From contig WELA01003775.1 of assembly GCA_009602735.1 (NCBI GenBank), positions 108,046 to 172,045 of the forward strand: a stretch of 64,000 nucleotides of DNA, written 5' to 3'. Origin of the DNA: Mesotaenium endlicherianum. Its lineage: Eukaryota > Streptophyta > Zygnematophyceae > Zygnematales > Mesotaeniaceae. Each line of letters opens with the position of its first letter. Position 1 is the first letter of the stretch. Below the pieces are notes generated by a model. That model saw only the letters and a program-made list of their open reading frames with translations. It searched no databases and was not told where the DNA came from. Below are positions 31,287 through 43,203 of the stretch, in pieces. Both the position numbers and the translations under genes were made by a program.

Positions 31287-34200
31287 TCAATTTTTCCTCT
31301 TTCTTGTTCTTGCAGGCTGCCTCCAAGGGGTCTTCTGCTGCTTCTTGATGGTGGCAGGCTGCCTCCCTGAAGTCTTCGGGCTTCTAGTAGAGAGACTTGG
31401 GGCTGGTCCAAGATGGGGGTTGGCGGCATGGAAGCGCTTCAACTTTCTCTGAACTTTGTCAAGGTAGTGCGCCGCCACCCAACTATTCTCCGAATCTGGA
31501 TATCCTTTCCACTTGATCAAGTATTGCTGCTGTCTCCTGAAATTTCTCATAGCCACTATGTCTTCCACTTCGTACTCCAAATGATCATCCACTATTGTTG
31601 GGGCTGGTGGGGTTGTCACACGTCCTGGGAACTTGTTGTCGGGTTGCACATATGGCTTGAAGAGGGAAGCGTGGAATACGGGGTCGATGTGCATAGTCTG
31701 GGGAAGTTCTAGCTTGAAAGCAACGGGGTTGACTTGCTGGATAATCTTGAAGGGTCCCAAATACTTGGGAGAGAACTTGCTGCCGGCAGGCCTGTTGTTC
31801 AGGGAAATGTTCTTGGATGATAGTAACACGTTGTCACCCACTCTGTACGTAATTTCTCTTCTGGATCTGTTCGCCACTCTTGCTTGAGCATCTTGCGCGT
31901 GTTGTAGAGCTTTCTTCGCTGCTGTAAGGGCTGCTTCTAATGTCTCCATAAAATCTGTGGCTGCAGGTACTTCATCATGGCCAGCCGTGAAGCTCAGTGG
32001 CGTGGTCGGATGGAAGCCATAGTTGAGGAAGAATGGGGACTCTTGGGTAGAGGCCTGCGTAGTGTTGTTGTAGGCAAACTCGAGGGGGGTCAAGTACATG
32101 TCCCAGTCTTGCTCGAGGGTAGACACGTAGGCCTTTAGAGAGGTCTTTAGGGTACGATTCATACGCTCGGTTTGCCCATCTGATTGTGGGTGGTAGGCAG
32201 TAGACATATCCAGCGATGTACCCAAGTTCTTGAAGAGATTTTTCCAGAAATGGCTTGTGAATCTTGGATCTCTATCTGACACAATTCTTGATGGTAGTCC
32301 ATGGAGTCGGAAGATGTTGTCAAAGATGAGTCTTGCAAGTTGTGGTGCTGTAGCCTTAGTCGTCGTGGGAATAAAATGAGCCATCTTGGTAAGTCTGTCC
32401 ACCACCGTGAGTATTGCATTATGGCCTCGAGGTGTCACGGGCAAGTCCACGATAAGGTCCATTGAGATGTCCGTCCATTGTCTTTCGGGGATTGGTAGTG
32501 GTTGGAGGAGTCCTCCCGCCTTTTGCGATGATGGCTTGATTCTTTGGCATGTGTCACAGCTCCTGCAGTACTCCTTGACTTGCTTAGACATGCCTGGCCA
32601 ACAATAAGTCCTAGCTAGAACGCCCGTGGTCCTTAGGATTCCAAAGTGTCCTCCAAGAGGGTTGTCGTGTGCTTCTCGTAGAAGCAAGAGCCGGAGGTCT
32701 ATGTCATTAGGAACACATCTCTGGCCCGTATCTTGCCTCACCCAATAATTGCCTTCTTGCTTCTTGCATGGGTCCAAGGCTGCTTCTCCGTTCTTGTAGT
32801 AAGGGTCTCTTTCATAGGCGGCTGAAAATCGAGCTTCCAGATCTGTCTTCAGGGATACCATCACTGCATTTAATTGCAGTCTTGAGAGGGGGTCAGCCGG
32901 GTTTGTCTTGCCGGGCTGGTACTGAATCGTGATGTTGTATTGTTGCAAGTATCCGCTCCATCTTGCTTGTCTCCTTGAGAGATACGGCTGCGTTTGGAGG
33001 TGCTTTAACGCCTCGTGGTCCGTGGTGACCAGTACTTTGCGTCCTTCAACGTAGCAGCGCCAAACCTTCAAGGCATGTACAATCGCCAATGCCTCTCGCT
33101 CCGTGGTTGTATAATTTTGCTCGGCTGGATTTAGCTTCCTTGACTCGTAGGCGATGGGCTGCAGTCCCTTGCCTTGGTCTTGAAGCAGGATTGCTCCTAT
33201 TGCATAGGAAGATGCATCGGTGATGACGTGGAAGGGCCAATCTGGGTTTGGACTTGGGAGTGTGAGCACCGGGGATGTGGTCAATCTTCGCTTTAACTCT
33301 TGAAATGCCTCTTCCTCTTTCTCGGTCCATGTATATAGCCTGTCCTTCTTGAGTAGATCTGTCAGGGGGGCTGCTATGTGCGAGAAGCCTTGGATGAATT
33401 TTCTGTACCAATTGGCAAATCCCAAGAATGACTGGAGTTCTTTCTTGGTCGTGGGGGTTGGCCATTCCTCCACCACCGTGGTCTTCTTGGGGTCCATCTT
33501 GATGCCATCAGCAGTCACGTGGAGACCTAGGAACTCCACTTCTTGTTTGGCAAACTCGCACTTTGACTCCTTCGCAAATAGCTTGTTTTGCTTCAATACT
33601 TCAAGGACTTCTTTCAAGTGTCTCGCATGCTCTTCAAGGGTCTTGCTGTAGATAAGGATGTCATCGATGAATACCACCACAAATCTGTCCAACATGGGCT
33701 GAAATATGGTGTTCATCATAGTCATGAAAGTTGCTGGCGCGTTGGTGAGTCCAAATGGCAGGACCATGAACTCAAAATGTCCATATCTTGTCCTGAATGC
33801 CGTCTTCTCTATGTCCGGTTCTGCGATGCGAATCTGGTGGTAGCCGCTCCGTAAGTCAATCTTCGTGAAGTACTTGGCTCCAACCAGCCGGTCCATGAGC
33901 TCATCCATGCGCGGCAGCGGGTATCGATTCTTGATGGTGATCTTGTTGAGGGCGCGATAGTCCACACACATCCTCAAGGTACCATCTTTCTTCTTGACAA
34001 ATAGCACCGGGGCTCCAAATGGCGACTTGCTAGGTCGAATGAAGCCATGCTCCAGTAGCTCCTTGATTTGCTTCTTGACTTCGTCTAGCTCCGTGTATGA
34101 CATTTTGAACGTAGGCCGAGAGATGGGCTTGCTTCCGGGCTCCAATTCTATCTTGTGGTCTACGAATCTTTTGGGGGGTAGGCCCTTGGGCAAATCTGGG

Positions 34201-34952
34201 GAGAACACTTCTTTGTAGTCCTCAAAGACTTCTTGTATCTCCTTGGGAACGGGGCTGCCTTCTTGACTCTCGATGTCTTTCTTGATGTCTTTTGGCGTGA
34301 TCAAGGCCAAAAGAAGCTCGTGTCCCTTCCTCACAAGTCTCTTGAGTTGGAGGGCGGACAATAGTATCTCGTGTGCCGGCTTCTGGATGTCTTGGGTCTG
34401 GATATTCTGGATTGCGCGCAAAATACAGATTCTTGAAGTGATGTCATTCTTGATCTTGATAGTACCGGTCCTCCAATCAACTTGGGGGTTGTGCTTGGTC
34501 AACCAAGGCGTCCCTAGGATGACGTCGTACTTGCCCAATTGCATGGGGGAGAACACTACTCTATCCTTGAAGGACTTGATAGAGAGTGCGAAGGGGTACG
34601 TCTTCTTTGAAGGGGTAGTATAGGAGAATCCATCGGGCATCATAATTTCCTCGTCGTGGTCAAGAGTTCGCATAGTAATACCGTGCTTGGTGGCAAAATC
34701 TGCAGCAATGAAGTTGCCTTGAGCTCCGCTATCCACCAAGATGTGGACCTTCTCTCCTCCAAGGTAACCTCTCAAACTCATTGGGGCTGGAACGTCGTCT
34801 TCAACGGGGGTCTCCACCTCACTTGGCGTGTTGCCTTCTCGTGAAGTGGGTCTTGGGGTGGTAGGCTCCTGGCCTACCGGCGCTGTCCGTTTTTTGACAA
34901 CTTTTTGGGGCATGAAAGTGCACGATGGCCCTTTTCCTTGCAATAAAAGCAT
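31287..34952 (-). CDS. pol: pol polyprotein of nested chromovirus (protease-RT-RNase H-integrase-chromodomain)
   Basis: An open frame of 1,221 residues. In order: protease near residue 75 ([14 protein letters not shown]), RT about 290-470 ([56 protein letters not shown]), RNase H about 560-680 ([35 protein letters not shown]), integrase about 740-960 ([62 protein letters not shown]) and a C-terminal chromodomain ([32 protein letters not shown]). The length is normal for the family. The start overlaps the end of gag by about 80 bases in another frame, the usual arrangement for frameshift-type Gag-Pol expression. Confidence 0.95.
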   Translation of the reverse strand: MLLLQGKGPSCTFMPQKVVKKRTAPVGQEPTTPRPTSREGNTPSEVETPVEDDVPAPMSLRGYLGGEKVHILVDSGAQGNFIAADFATKHGITMRTLDHDEEIMMPDGFSYTTPSKKTYPFALSIKSFKDRVVFSPMQLGKYDVILGTPWLTKHNPQVDWRTGTIKIKNDITSRICILRAIQNIQTQDIQKPAHEILLSALQLKRLVRKGHELLLALITPKDIKKDIESQEGSPVPKEIQEVFEDYKEVFSPDLPKGLPPKRFVDHKIELEPGSKPISRPTFKMSYTELDEVKKQIKELLEHGFIRPSKSPFGAPVLFVKKKDGTLRMCVDYRALNKITIKNRYPLPRMDELMDRLVGAKYFTKIDLRSGYHQIRIAEPDIEKTAFRTRYGHFEFMVLPFGLTNAPATFMTMMNTIFQPMLDRFVVVFIDDILIYSKTLEEHARHLKEVLEVLKQNKLFAKESKCEFAKQEVEFLGLHVTADGIKMDPKKTTVVEEWPTPTTKKELQSFLGFANWYRKFIQGFSHIAAPLTDLLKKDRLYTWTEKEEEAFQELKRRLTTSPVLTLPSPNPDWPFHVITDASSYAIGAILLQDQGKGLQPIAYESRKLNPAEQNYTTTEREALAIVHALKVWRCYVEGRKVLVTTDHEALKHLQTQPYLSRRQARWSGYLQQYNITIQYQPGKTNPADPLSRLQLNAVMVSLKTDLEARFSAAYERDPYYKNGEAALDPCKKQEGNYWVRQDTGQRCVPNDIDLRLLLLREAHDNPLGGHFGILRTTGVLARTYCWPGMSKQVKEYCRSCDTCQRIKPSSQKAGGLLQPLPIPERQWTDISMDLIVDLPVTPRGHNAILTVVDRLTKMAHFIPTTTKATAPQLARLIFDNIFRLHGLPSRIVSDRDPRFTSHFWKNLFKNLGTSLDMSTAYHPQSDGQTERMNRTLKTSLKAYVSTLEQDWDMYLTPLEFAYNNTTQASTQESPFFLNYGFHPTTPLSFTAGHDEVPAATDFMETLEAALTAAKKALQHAQDAQARVANRSRREITYRVGDNVLLSSKNISLNNRPAGSKFSPKYLGPFKIIQQVNPVAFKLELPQTMHIDPVFHASLFKPYVQPDNKFPGRVTTPPAPTIVDDHLEYEVEDIVAMRNFRRQQQYLIKWKGYPDSENSWVAAHYLDKVQRKLKRFHAANPHLGPAPSLSTRSPKTSGRQPATIKKQQKTPWRQPARTRKRKN

Positions 34953-36154
34953 AGTCCAGCCGTCATGAGAGCTTCTTTTTCAGCCGGGGAGAGTCTTGCT
35001 TTCACTCCTTGCTGGTTTCTTGCATCATAAGTGTCATTGGAGGGTCTTCCACTCTTCCGGGCAGCCGCGGGGTCCCTTTTAATAACTCCGATTTCCATGG
35101 GTGTGGGTCCAGATTCGGATGTGGAAGGGGCTGCGTACACCCGCGTCGTCGGTACCCGTGAAGATGAAGGCACGGAGTGCTTGAAATCCAAGGTATCCAC
35201 CTTTTGGGCCACTTCAATGATCTTTGAGAAGTCCGTCAAGTCGCGTAACTCCACTTCCTTTGCCACCTTGGGTTTGAGGCCAAAGATGTAGCGGTCAATC
35301 TTCTCCTCGAGAGACATGTTGGGGATCTCAAGAGTGAGGGCGTGAAATCTGGATGTATACTCTTGAACGGACGTCGTTTGCTTGAGATGGTGGAGCTTTC
35401 CTCGGGCAATCTTCTCCGCATTGATGGGCATGAATTGCTTCTTGAGGGCCTCACGAAAATCTGCCCATCTTGCATATGATGGTGGGGGCTCTTGGCCGAG
35501 CATGGGGTGCGCCATAGCTTGATATATAGCCGCTTGATAGTTACGCCACCATGATGTTGCTGCTCCTCTAAGTAAGGTAACGGCAAAGGGAACGTAGTCC
35601 TCCTCGGGTACTTCAAGGAACGCGAGGTACGTCTCCTCTTGGTAGAGCCATAAATTCATGTTGGCACCTTTCCCGGGGTTGAAAGTGTCCGGTTTGCCGG
35701 GCTTGATGAGTTTCCTTGCTCTCGTTGGCTCTTGTGGAGGCGCTTGAGCCGGGGCTGGATTTTGAGCATTGCTCGCAATAGGGGCAACCATGGCAGCCAT
35801 AGCTTCTCTTGACGCTTGCACGGTTGCTTCATAGGTGGCCAAGCCCACTTGGTTGTGGACGGTCATTAGGAAGGCTGCCCACTCATTTGCGGGAACTCCT
35901 TGTGGTGGGGTCAACTTTGCTATAGCGGCTGCCACGGGATTTGACGGTGCTCCTCCTTGTGGTGCTTCTTGTTGTTGGAGATTTCCTTGAGTAGGCTCTC
36001 CCATGGACGCTGGAGGAGGGTGTGCTCCTACTTGTGGTGCTTCTTGTTGTTGCAGATTTTCTTGAGTGGGCTCTCCCATCGGCGCTGGAGGAGGGTGTCT
36101 TGGAGAGGAAGGGCTTCCTTCGAAAGCTTGCTGTTGGTCTTGAGGATCGGCCAT
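34874..36154 (-). CDS. gag: gag of nested chromovirus
   Basis: An open frame of 426 residues. A Pro/Gln-rich N-terminus has a two-fold repeat ([11 protein letters not shown] / [11 protein letters not shown]). The capsid-type retrotransposon Gag domain covers about 150-300 (YEEAYLAFLEV-type [58 protein letters not shown]). A single CCHC zinc knuckle [15 protein letters not shown] lies near the C-terminus. It forms the virus-like particle and packages RNA. Confidence 0.93.
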   Translation of the reverse strand: MADPQDQQQAFEGSPSSPRHPPPAPMGEPTQENLQQQEAPQVGAHPPPASMGEPTQGNLQQQEAPQGGAPSNPVAAAIAKLTPPQGVPANEWAAFLMTVHNQVGLATYEATVQASREAMAAMVAPIASNAQNPAPAQAPPQEPTRARKLIKPGKPDTFNPGKGANMNLWLYQEETYLAFLEVPEEDYVPFAVTLLRGAATSWWRNYQAAIYQAMAHPMLGQEPPPSYARWADFREALKKQFMPINAEKIARGKLHHLKQTTSVQEYTSRFHALTLEIPNMSLEEKIDRYIFGLKPKVAKEVELRDLTDFSKIIEVAQKVDTLDFKHSVPSSSRVPTTRVYAAPSTSESGPTPMEIGVIKRDPAAARKSGRPSNDTYDARNQQGVKARLSPAEKEALMTAGLCFYCKEKGHRALSCPKKLSKNGQRR

Positions 36155-36191
36155 CTTCTTGTGCTACCAAAGTGCCTAGCTCGATAGATAA

Positions 36192-36694
36192 TGTAGTGAA
36201 ACAGATAGATAAAGTACTTAATATATCAGAATACTTTATCTATTCAAGACAAGGATCTTTGAACACAAGTGGTAGCTTCTTGAAAGAGAGATGGCTTCTT
36301 GAAAGTTAATATATTTCTGGATTTTGGCAAGTACAAGAGTGATTCTCGAATGTCTTTCTATGTTCTAGCTCTTGTTTATATACTTGCTACATAAGTAATT
36401 TCTAGGAAGGTGTATGTTGATGTGTTGGCACCCAACACATCCCAAAACTTGCCACCTCTTTCTAGAATAATGTACACATGTCCTTTTGACCTAAAAATGG
36501 CACATCTGACTTTTGCCACATGGAGTTCTTCTGGGTCTTTCCTCTAACTTCGAAAATGCCTTGGAAGGTTCAAAGGACATGAACCAAGTTACTAGAGTAC
36601 CTATTCACACTTGACTCCACACAATACTACTCCAGATATATTTGAAAACATTAAAATATATGCATACTAATATATAATAACTCAAATCACTACA
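36192..36694 (-). repeat. 5' LTR of nested chromovirus (503 bp)
   Basis: It is bounded by TGTAGTGA and TCACTACA. Just inside (36,155-36,191) lies the short leader before gag. No initiator-tRNA primer site was recognised there. Confidence 0.92.
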
Positions 36695-36699
36695 CCCTC
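36695..36699. repeat. Target-site duplication CCCTC (right)
   Basis: It repeats 29,989-29,993 exactly. The coding sequence of the host element reads on from here, confirming the insertion point. Confidence 0.9.
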
Positions 36700-37980
36700 T
36701 CTCTGCAGAATATCCCGTAGAGGTGGAGGAGGTGGGGATGTGGTTCCTCGCGGAACACCCTCTCTCTGAGCTTTTCCCTTATGCTTGAAATATCGCTTTA
36801 GCATCCTCCTAAAAGATGCGTTATCCTCACGGGCTACCTTCCTTGGTCTGATTGCGCGACCCTTGGGTTTACCTTGCGCTGTCTCCACTTTAACAGTGCA
36901 GGCAGTCACCTCCTGCCGTTGCGGCGGTCGTGCGGTTGACTTGGGCTCTGCCACTGAAAGACTGGCAGTAGGGGTACTGGATGTTGGTGACCTTAGTTCT
37001 TCATAAAGGTCTGCCGAGCTTGGCCCCATCAGGTGGTCAGCTACCCAGTCGTCTGTCCTTAGCTCCTGCAAGTCAAGCAGATCCAACTCTGGCGTGGGAA
37101 AACGTGGAATTTCTTCCCTGGCTCCCCTCCATTGTTGAGTGATGGCAACTCAAACTCTGGGAGGCCTTGCATCTCTGCATCCTCTCCCTCTTCTGGCTTC
37201 TCTGTTCCGGGAGGCGCCGGTTCTTCATCCCCTCCTATGTTGAGCCTCACCATGTTGATGATGGCTGACTGTAGAGCGCGAGCTGCTTTCGCCACTTTCT
37301 CTTCCTTGAGTCGAGGGGCGTCTGCTTCCAGCAATTGCTCCATGATTTGCCTGGTGATCGATTCAGCTGTGCTGCCAACTGTGTCTTGTGGTTGCCCTTT
37401 GGCCTCTGGCTCTGGTCTCATCAGAACAGGTGTGGCGGGCAATTTCTCGACCGTCTCCTTCCTGCGTTCTTCAAAGATCACCTCCAGGCAAATGGTCTTT
37501 CCAGAGCCTCCAGAATTTCCTGAATTAAGACTGCATTCTTCGGCCCATTCACCAATATTGCACTGGCGTTCTTCACATCTTGACGTTGCCGCGTCTGGGG
37601 ATGGGCTTCCGAAGACCTGGTCTTGGGCCATGTTCCGTAACTCAGAAGTGGTCTCTTCCTCCCCTTCCGGCATCCTCACAAGCATTTGGCTGGAGCGTTC
37701 TGCAGATAATGGGATTTCCTGTGATTTGCTTGCTGCAGCGTTTGCCAAAGGGTTTGTTTCACCAGTTGCCTGGTCTTCCATGGCTACGTTTTCTCGCAGC
37801 CTTCACAGCTCTCTTTCCAGAGGGTCGTGTAGAGCCGTCATCCGATTGTCAATTCGCGCCAGTAGGTCTTGACACCTACTCAGCTCCACCACTCTAATTT
37901 CTCTGAGTGCTTCACCTTGGTCAGCCTCAGCTGCGTCCCTTTCAACACTATATTCTTCTTGTCGCTGATGCGCTTCCCTG
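36700..37980 (-). pseudogene. Linker region, first half (element copy 2)
   Basis: It is Glu/Gln/Pro-rich, with ICLEVIFEERRKE, ITRQIMEQLLEADAPR, ELPSLNNGGEP, KVAREDNASFRRMLKRYFKH and a final PPPPPLRDILQREG. It corresponds to 4.73-6.07 kb of copy 1. It is predicted largely helical with no catalytic motif. Its conservation in both copies suggests a structural part of the polyprotein. Confidence 0.6.
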
Positions 37981-37989
37981 ATAGCTCTC

Positions 37990-39300
37990 TGATCAGAGGT
38001 TGGCACCACATGGACTCCAATCGTTATTGGTCTCGGCCTGGGCATAGGCTTGTCAGAGAATGTCATCTGCTGCCAAGTCATAATCGTCTCCACCAACCAC
38101 GTCATGGAGAGATGCCCAATCATATTGCCGAATATCTTCCCAGCGTCGTCCTGTCCCACCATCGCAACAATTTCTTGTGCAATGGAGTTGGGCACCCCCA
38201 GGCACCTTACCTTCTCTTCAGCGGTCGGCTCTCTCCACTGAGCTTCTCTGTCGTGCGCATTCTTGACCATTCTTGGTCCTCCATTCATGAATGCGCGTGA
38301 TCCTGGGTATGCCGTGAAGGTGGGCAACACCACCCTTGGCCGGCCTGGCTCGTTGACGACGTACTGTGGGTAGGAATCCCTCTTGATCACTGGCTTGGTT
38401 TCCACCATCAGTACTTCTCCCACAATTACTGCTGTTGGTGAGCACCGCGTAATCTCCTCCATCTCCCTCATGACTTTAATGGACATGCCGTTGGTCCAGA
38501 ATAGTCTGGCCCGGTGTGAGAGTCCTCCGTGCCTGGCGTCGTTGATCAATACATGATGACCCAGGGTGGTGTCGAAGACTAGCCATGGATCTCCTGGCTT
38601 CATGTGGTTGTAATCCATCCCTGGATGTACTTTCTCAATCACAAACACTGGTGGGTAGAGATGCTAACGTTCCCGCAGCATACTGATGATTTTCACCATC
38701 CATCCCCAGTGTTGTGCTCGCGGGTCATTGAATCCCCTCCTGTTCCCAGCTTGCGAGAAAGGTTGACAAGGGAATCCCGCAAAGATCCAGTCAATCTCGT
38801 AACCATACAGGTCCTCAGACTTCACATCGAGAATATTTCCTCCAGCAAGACGCACCAAACTAGAGTCAGTAGGCACCAACGCCTTGAAATGATGCATTTG
38901 CCGCATCTAACTCATGACCTTCTTAAATGCTGTGAAAGCACTCTCATCATTGTCCACATACAGCACTTTGGACACCTAGATACCTCGCTGAATCAGTGAG
39001 ATGGTTCCAGAACCAAGTCCGGCGAACAATTCCAGCACTACTACTCCTCTCCTGCAAAACGGATCTTCCATCCTCACAATGCCTTGCGGCAGCGGGTCTA
39101 CTCCAGGCATCAAATTGGCAGCAGACTTAACTGGATAAGGAATTGGCAGCAGCTCTTGCGGGCCACGGTCCTTGTTACTCACAGCTTCCAGTTGCTCCAT
39201 AATCCAGGGTTGCCAAACCAAGGGAGTCGGCATGTTGACGCTGGTGTAGCCCTCCTCTTCGTGTTGCATGGTGAGGTCATAATGGTCTGGATACCGGTCA
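37990..39300 (-). pseudogene. Cytosine-5 DNA methyltransferase domain encoded by the retrotransposon (copy 2)
   Basis: Motif I is VVLELFAGLGSGTISLIQRG near 39.0 kb. Motif IV with the catalytic Pro-Cys is FAGFPCQPFSQAGNRRGF near 38.77 kb. The motif VI region is PPVFVIEKVHPGMDY, the motif VIII region INDARHGGLSHRARLFWTNG, and the C-terminal target-recognition/motif X-like part has GKIFGNMIGHLSMTWLVETI. The order and spacing match a single-domain methyltransferase of roughly 430 residues, without the PHD, BAH or chromo modules of host MET1/CMT enzymes. It lies between the aspartic protease and the linker, as in copy 1. The copy is not intact. Confidence 0.87.
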
Positions 39301-39339
39301 TTCACACAACGGTCTAGCAGTCCATAGTTGGCCTCTCCC

Positions 39340-40140
39340 TAGCAAACCATTTTTACAGGAATTTCTCCTGTCGGCTGCCGATCTGTCGACTGGTAAGTCA
39401 CCCTCTGCTTCCGCAGGTCGATGACCATATCCAGGGGAATCTGGGCTTCCGTCCCCAAGAGAACATCATAGTTCTCTGCCTCTGTCACCGTGCATTCTAT
39501 GAGCAGTGACGCCTCCTCAGGTTTCCCCAAGTTTACTGTGATTTTTACAGGCTTGCGGGTAATTCCACAAGACTTTGAGATCTGCCCAGATGCAGTCCTC
39601 AACTGAAAAGGACTTTCTTTCAGGTCCCTTGCCGTCAATCCCAGAGCTTTCACAGCTCGCTTTCCTAAGATTACTGGCTGTGCGCCAGTGTCCAATAGGA
39701 TATTGAGAGCGGCCCAGTCGTTGAACGTCAAAACTCTATCCTTGTTCTGCACTCTCACAGTGCTAATATTAGTAGGCAGCGAAGCGCTGTTCGCGCCTTC
39801 CTCAGCTATGTCCAGCTGCTGTCCGGCTTCTTCAACCGTGAAAGGATATGTAAGACGCAGATCAGCGAGTGAAAGACAAGGAATGTGCTGAATCCGGTGT
39901 TCCACCAGAGCCTTCAGCTTGTCCAGCGTAAAACTAAATGTCTTGCGTGGCCCAGGCTTGGCTTGTCGTAGCTGCGCAATCTTGTTCTCATCGAGAGTGA
40001 TCCGAAAGGTCTGAGGAAGCTTCCCAGCATTCCTTGGAACCAGATGGTCATGATCTGCGCGCTCCGCCGCCGTTGCAACCACGGCCTTTTCAGGCGTCAG
40101 CTTCTCGCCTTTGCAGACGGTCTTTTCGGCCACATTTGCA
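39340..40140 (-). pseudogene. Aspartic protease region (element copy 2)
   Basis: It contains ILLDTGAQPVILGKRAVKAL and, about 85 residues on, YDVLLGTEAQIPLDMV. It is close to the copy at 7.35-8.19 kb along its entire length. A preceding conserved segment (FRITLDENKIAQLRQ) is shared by both copies. Confidence 0.85.
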
Positions 40141-41700
40141 TCATGATAGACATTAGGCCATTTTGTCTTGCAAATTGAGCTTTCAACTCTGCAATCTCTG
40201 CACTCATAGCATCATACTTATGGTTACCCTTTCGGTTACCAGAGTTATCTTTCTCCTTTTTCTTACCCTCATCTGCCTCTTTCGTGGCAGCATTAGCGCA
40301 TGGTGGCTTCAGATTTGGGTACTTGGACCAACACTCATCTTCTGAGTGTCCCTTTTTGCTGCAATGTGCGCATACATGCGCCTTGCTAGCAGACAATTGC
40401 TTAGCATCCGGGTACGGACAATCTCTCTTCTGATGTCCCGATTTCCCGCAATTCCAACAGCCCTCTGCTGTCCCAGCAGTGTTGGCGTGCTTAGCAACCC
40501 TATTGAAAGACCCGCTCTTCTTCTTAAGCTGAAATTTAGAGCTATTGGCCTTAGGCTGAAAGGATTCCTCCTTTCTCCGAGGAGCCATAAGCGTCCTGGA
40601 AGCCTCCTTGTACCAGACTTTACCTTCCTCGACATTGCGTGCTATTTCAGAAGCCTCGTCGATGTTCCAATTGATTTCGCGTTTCGCAGATAGGTGCGGG
40701 CGGACCTCCCGATGTGTGTCTTTACCCAAACACAATAAGAATTTGTCAGCCACAATCCTAGGCTCATAGATTCCTGCCTTCTTGGCAAGGTCTACCAATC
40801 TAGATTTGACCTCCATCACTGTCTCGTTCTTCTGACGGACAAAATGCACATAACGGTGCACCTTAAGACTGCGATCCTCTGGGAATTTTGCTTCAAGCAA
40901 CTTAAAGAAACGACGCAGACAGTGCTCAGAGTAACTGGTCATCCCCAGTCTCCACATCCCTACGGCAACTAGCCAACGCTTGCGCATGGCTTGCTTCCGT
41001 GGTGGCACTATCACCATGCTGCCCTGTAAAAGGTGCAGCCCTGCGCGTTACTCGTTCCTGAGCATTAGCAATCTTTTCAGACAATTCTGCACACACTTGA
41101 CGCAATTCTGCGACAGACCCAGCATCATCATCTCGAGTAGCCGCTCGTTGCTGACCCTCGGTGAGTTGCCTCATGGCATCTGTTAATTCTTGTGTTAGTG
41201 CAGCTAAGTCTACGCTCTCAACAGGTGCAGCAAGTATCGCTCTTCCTGATGACAAAGCGGACAGGCGGGCTTTCGCAGCCTCTTTCTGGATTTCTGAATC
41301 CCTCGTCTTCTTTTGCTCGTCAAACGCCCATTCCTGGGTAAGGTTCTCATCCTTCCGGAATTGGCGATACAGCAACAAGGCATCCTTGTCCAAGTACTGA
41401 ACCAAGCTTATAAAAGCGACTGACTGAGTGTAAGAAGAATCCTTTCGGATTCTCTCAAAGAAATCAGCCCAATAGATCTCATCAAACTCTTCGAAAGTGA
41501 GACTATTTCCACCGGTTCGTCCACTAAAACACTTTGTAGACAGCTTGAATTTAGGATTTTCATCCTTATCATCACCAGTCATTTCGAATGGTGACCAAGA
41601 CTCACTAACTTTACCCCACACGTCGTGCTCTCTGCCCAAATTGGGTACAAAGGCTCGCGCGTTATACGGATTCTCACCGTTTGTGGCAGCATGGCGAGAC
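40140..41700 (-). pseudogene. Gag: capsid-like region and two CCHC zinc knuckles (element copy 2)
   Basis: Capsid-like motifs are FEEFDEIYWADFFERIRKDS and LRRFFKLLEAKFPEDRSLKV. The zinc knuckles are CWNCGKSGHQKRDC and CAHCSKKGHSEDEC near 40.35-40.47 kb. A Lys-rich stretch follows. It packages element RNA. The same organisation occurs at 8.2-9.98 kb. Confidence 0.87.
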
Positions 41701-42048
41701 TCGTCTCCCGACGGTTGCTCACTCCACAGGTTATCCGTGCGCTCAGATGTCTCACTTCCTCGTGGACTCTAGCTTGAATCAGAACCTTCCGCAGGCTCCA
41801 CAGGGTAGTAGAGTCTTCCACTCCTCAACCGCATGTACAGTTGACCTTCTCCGGGTCCCCTTCCAGGTTGAGCACCAGCAGCCCTCACAGGCCTCAATCC
41901 CCAATTTGCTTGGGAATTTCTATTTACCTGAACCACAGCACCGAAGTTCTCTGAAGTAGGACGGAAGTCTCTTACTTCCACATAGGCTTTATTCTTGGGT
42001 TCACAGGCGAGCAAATTGTAGTTTGCATAAATCACACTCTAAGCAGCT

Positions 42049-43203
42049 TGACATACAATGTCAGATTCAGAGAAAATCGCCCTTCAGGCTTTCGCTTAAC
42101 TTTCACAAAGTCACAGCTTGCAAAACTCTGAAACTACACGTCTATGCTGGCCTGGGTCAAGCTCTTCACTTAACACCGCGCCTTAACAGTTCTTCACTGC
42201 CAGGCTAGGCTCACTCAGTTCTTCACTGAGAGCTTTATCTGCCAATACTACCCTCTCTCTTCGAGATGCGAATGCGACTTCTGAGAACTTGGAAACTAAC
42301 ACACAACTCACCATTTTAAGGCTGCTTCACACACAGTTGTGGCGTTTGGCTGAATATGTGCTAATCTCCTAGCAAATTCTATTCTGCAGTTCTCCTACTT
42401 TCAGCAATGAGATTCTCTCTTGGGAACTTCTACAATTCTAACTTATCTATGATACACTGAGAAGAATCTTCAGCGTCGTCAGAAGCGTGGGGCCTCGACT
42501 CTCCAATGGCCTTGGGAACTCCTTCTTCTTCTTCGCGCCCTTCTTCTCCTTCCTTTTGCTCCTTCTGCTCCTTCTGCTTCTTGGCAAAAGTGCGTGAGAG
42601 TGAATGACATGTCTCAGGCAAGATTCGTGCCTTTCGCAGGCACCACACAGCGTCATCTTTCAAGAATGCCGTGCTTAGTCACAAAGCTTAGCTGCATGTC
42701 GCTTCTGCCTAGCCATGCTCAACTCAAACTCGTAGTCACTCAGCATGCATGCACACCTCGTGACTGTCGCGCGTGGCTGCTTAGCTTCTCAGCTGGCAGT
42801 CACGCCTAATTGGCTCATGGCTAAGAACTCCTGAGCGGCGTGTACAAGCAAATGCCACTTGCTCAAGATTCCCAACCGGGCGGCCGTAACCTATCTTGGC
42901 ATTGCGGCCATGACCTGGCTTAATCTGCCAGTCACACAGTACCTGACTTGGTACCTGCTGGGCGGCTCATCACTGATCCCCAGCTTCTAGCCTCGCGGCT
43001 GTATATGCTGTCAAAACCTCCCCCATCCCTGGGTGTGGGGCACATTGACATTGACCCCTTGCCAGTGGTCTTGACGCCGACATAACCGCTGACTGCGACG
43101 TAATCAGTCAAGTGGTCGGTGAGTCAACGTTGACTTTCCGTACTTGGGTGGCCGTAGCTTCCGCTGCGCGTGCGGCACCGTCAAACGGATAGTAGTCGCG
43201 ACA
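42049..43203 (-). repeat. Probable 5' LTR of methyltransferase element copy 2 (about 1.15 kb)
   Basis: On the minus strand it would start TGTCGCGACTACTATCCG (at 43,203) and end ...TGTATGTCA (at 42,049), next to a leader that is also conserved in copy 1. The outer edge is supported by two similar edges at 10,304 and 10,470. No partner LTR is left in the window, so the limits are inferred. No initiator-tRNA primer site is visible. Confidence 0.55.

Larger units (their letters stand above)
29994..36694 (-). mobile_element. Nested Ty3 chromovirus, apparently whole
   Basis: It is a complete unit of 6.7 kb: LTRs at 29,994-30,517 and 36,192-36,694, outer ends TGTAGTGA/TCACTACA, target duplication CCCTC on both sides, and long open gag and pol regions on the minus strand. 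I counted about nine differences between the LTRs by eye (under 2%). With usual plant rates this suggests an insertion within roughly the last million years. It interrupts the linker of methyltransferase element copy 2 and is the youngest insertion visible. Confidence 0.95.
27772..43203 (-). mobile_element. Ty3-type retrotransposon carrying a DNA methyltransferase (copy 2), split by a nested chromovirus
   Basis: From right to left: probable 5' LTR (42,049-43,203), gag with two zinc knuckles, aspartic protease, cytosine-5 methyltransferase, linker, RT and integrase. The left end is cut by the LTR at 27,771. A separate element (29,994-36,694) is inserted in the linker region. Without that insert about 8.7 kb of this element remain. 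RT before integrase makes it Ty3-like. It is broken, with several breaks. Confidence 0.87.
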
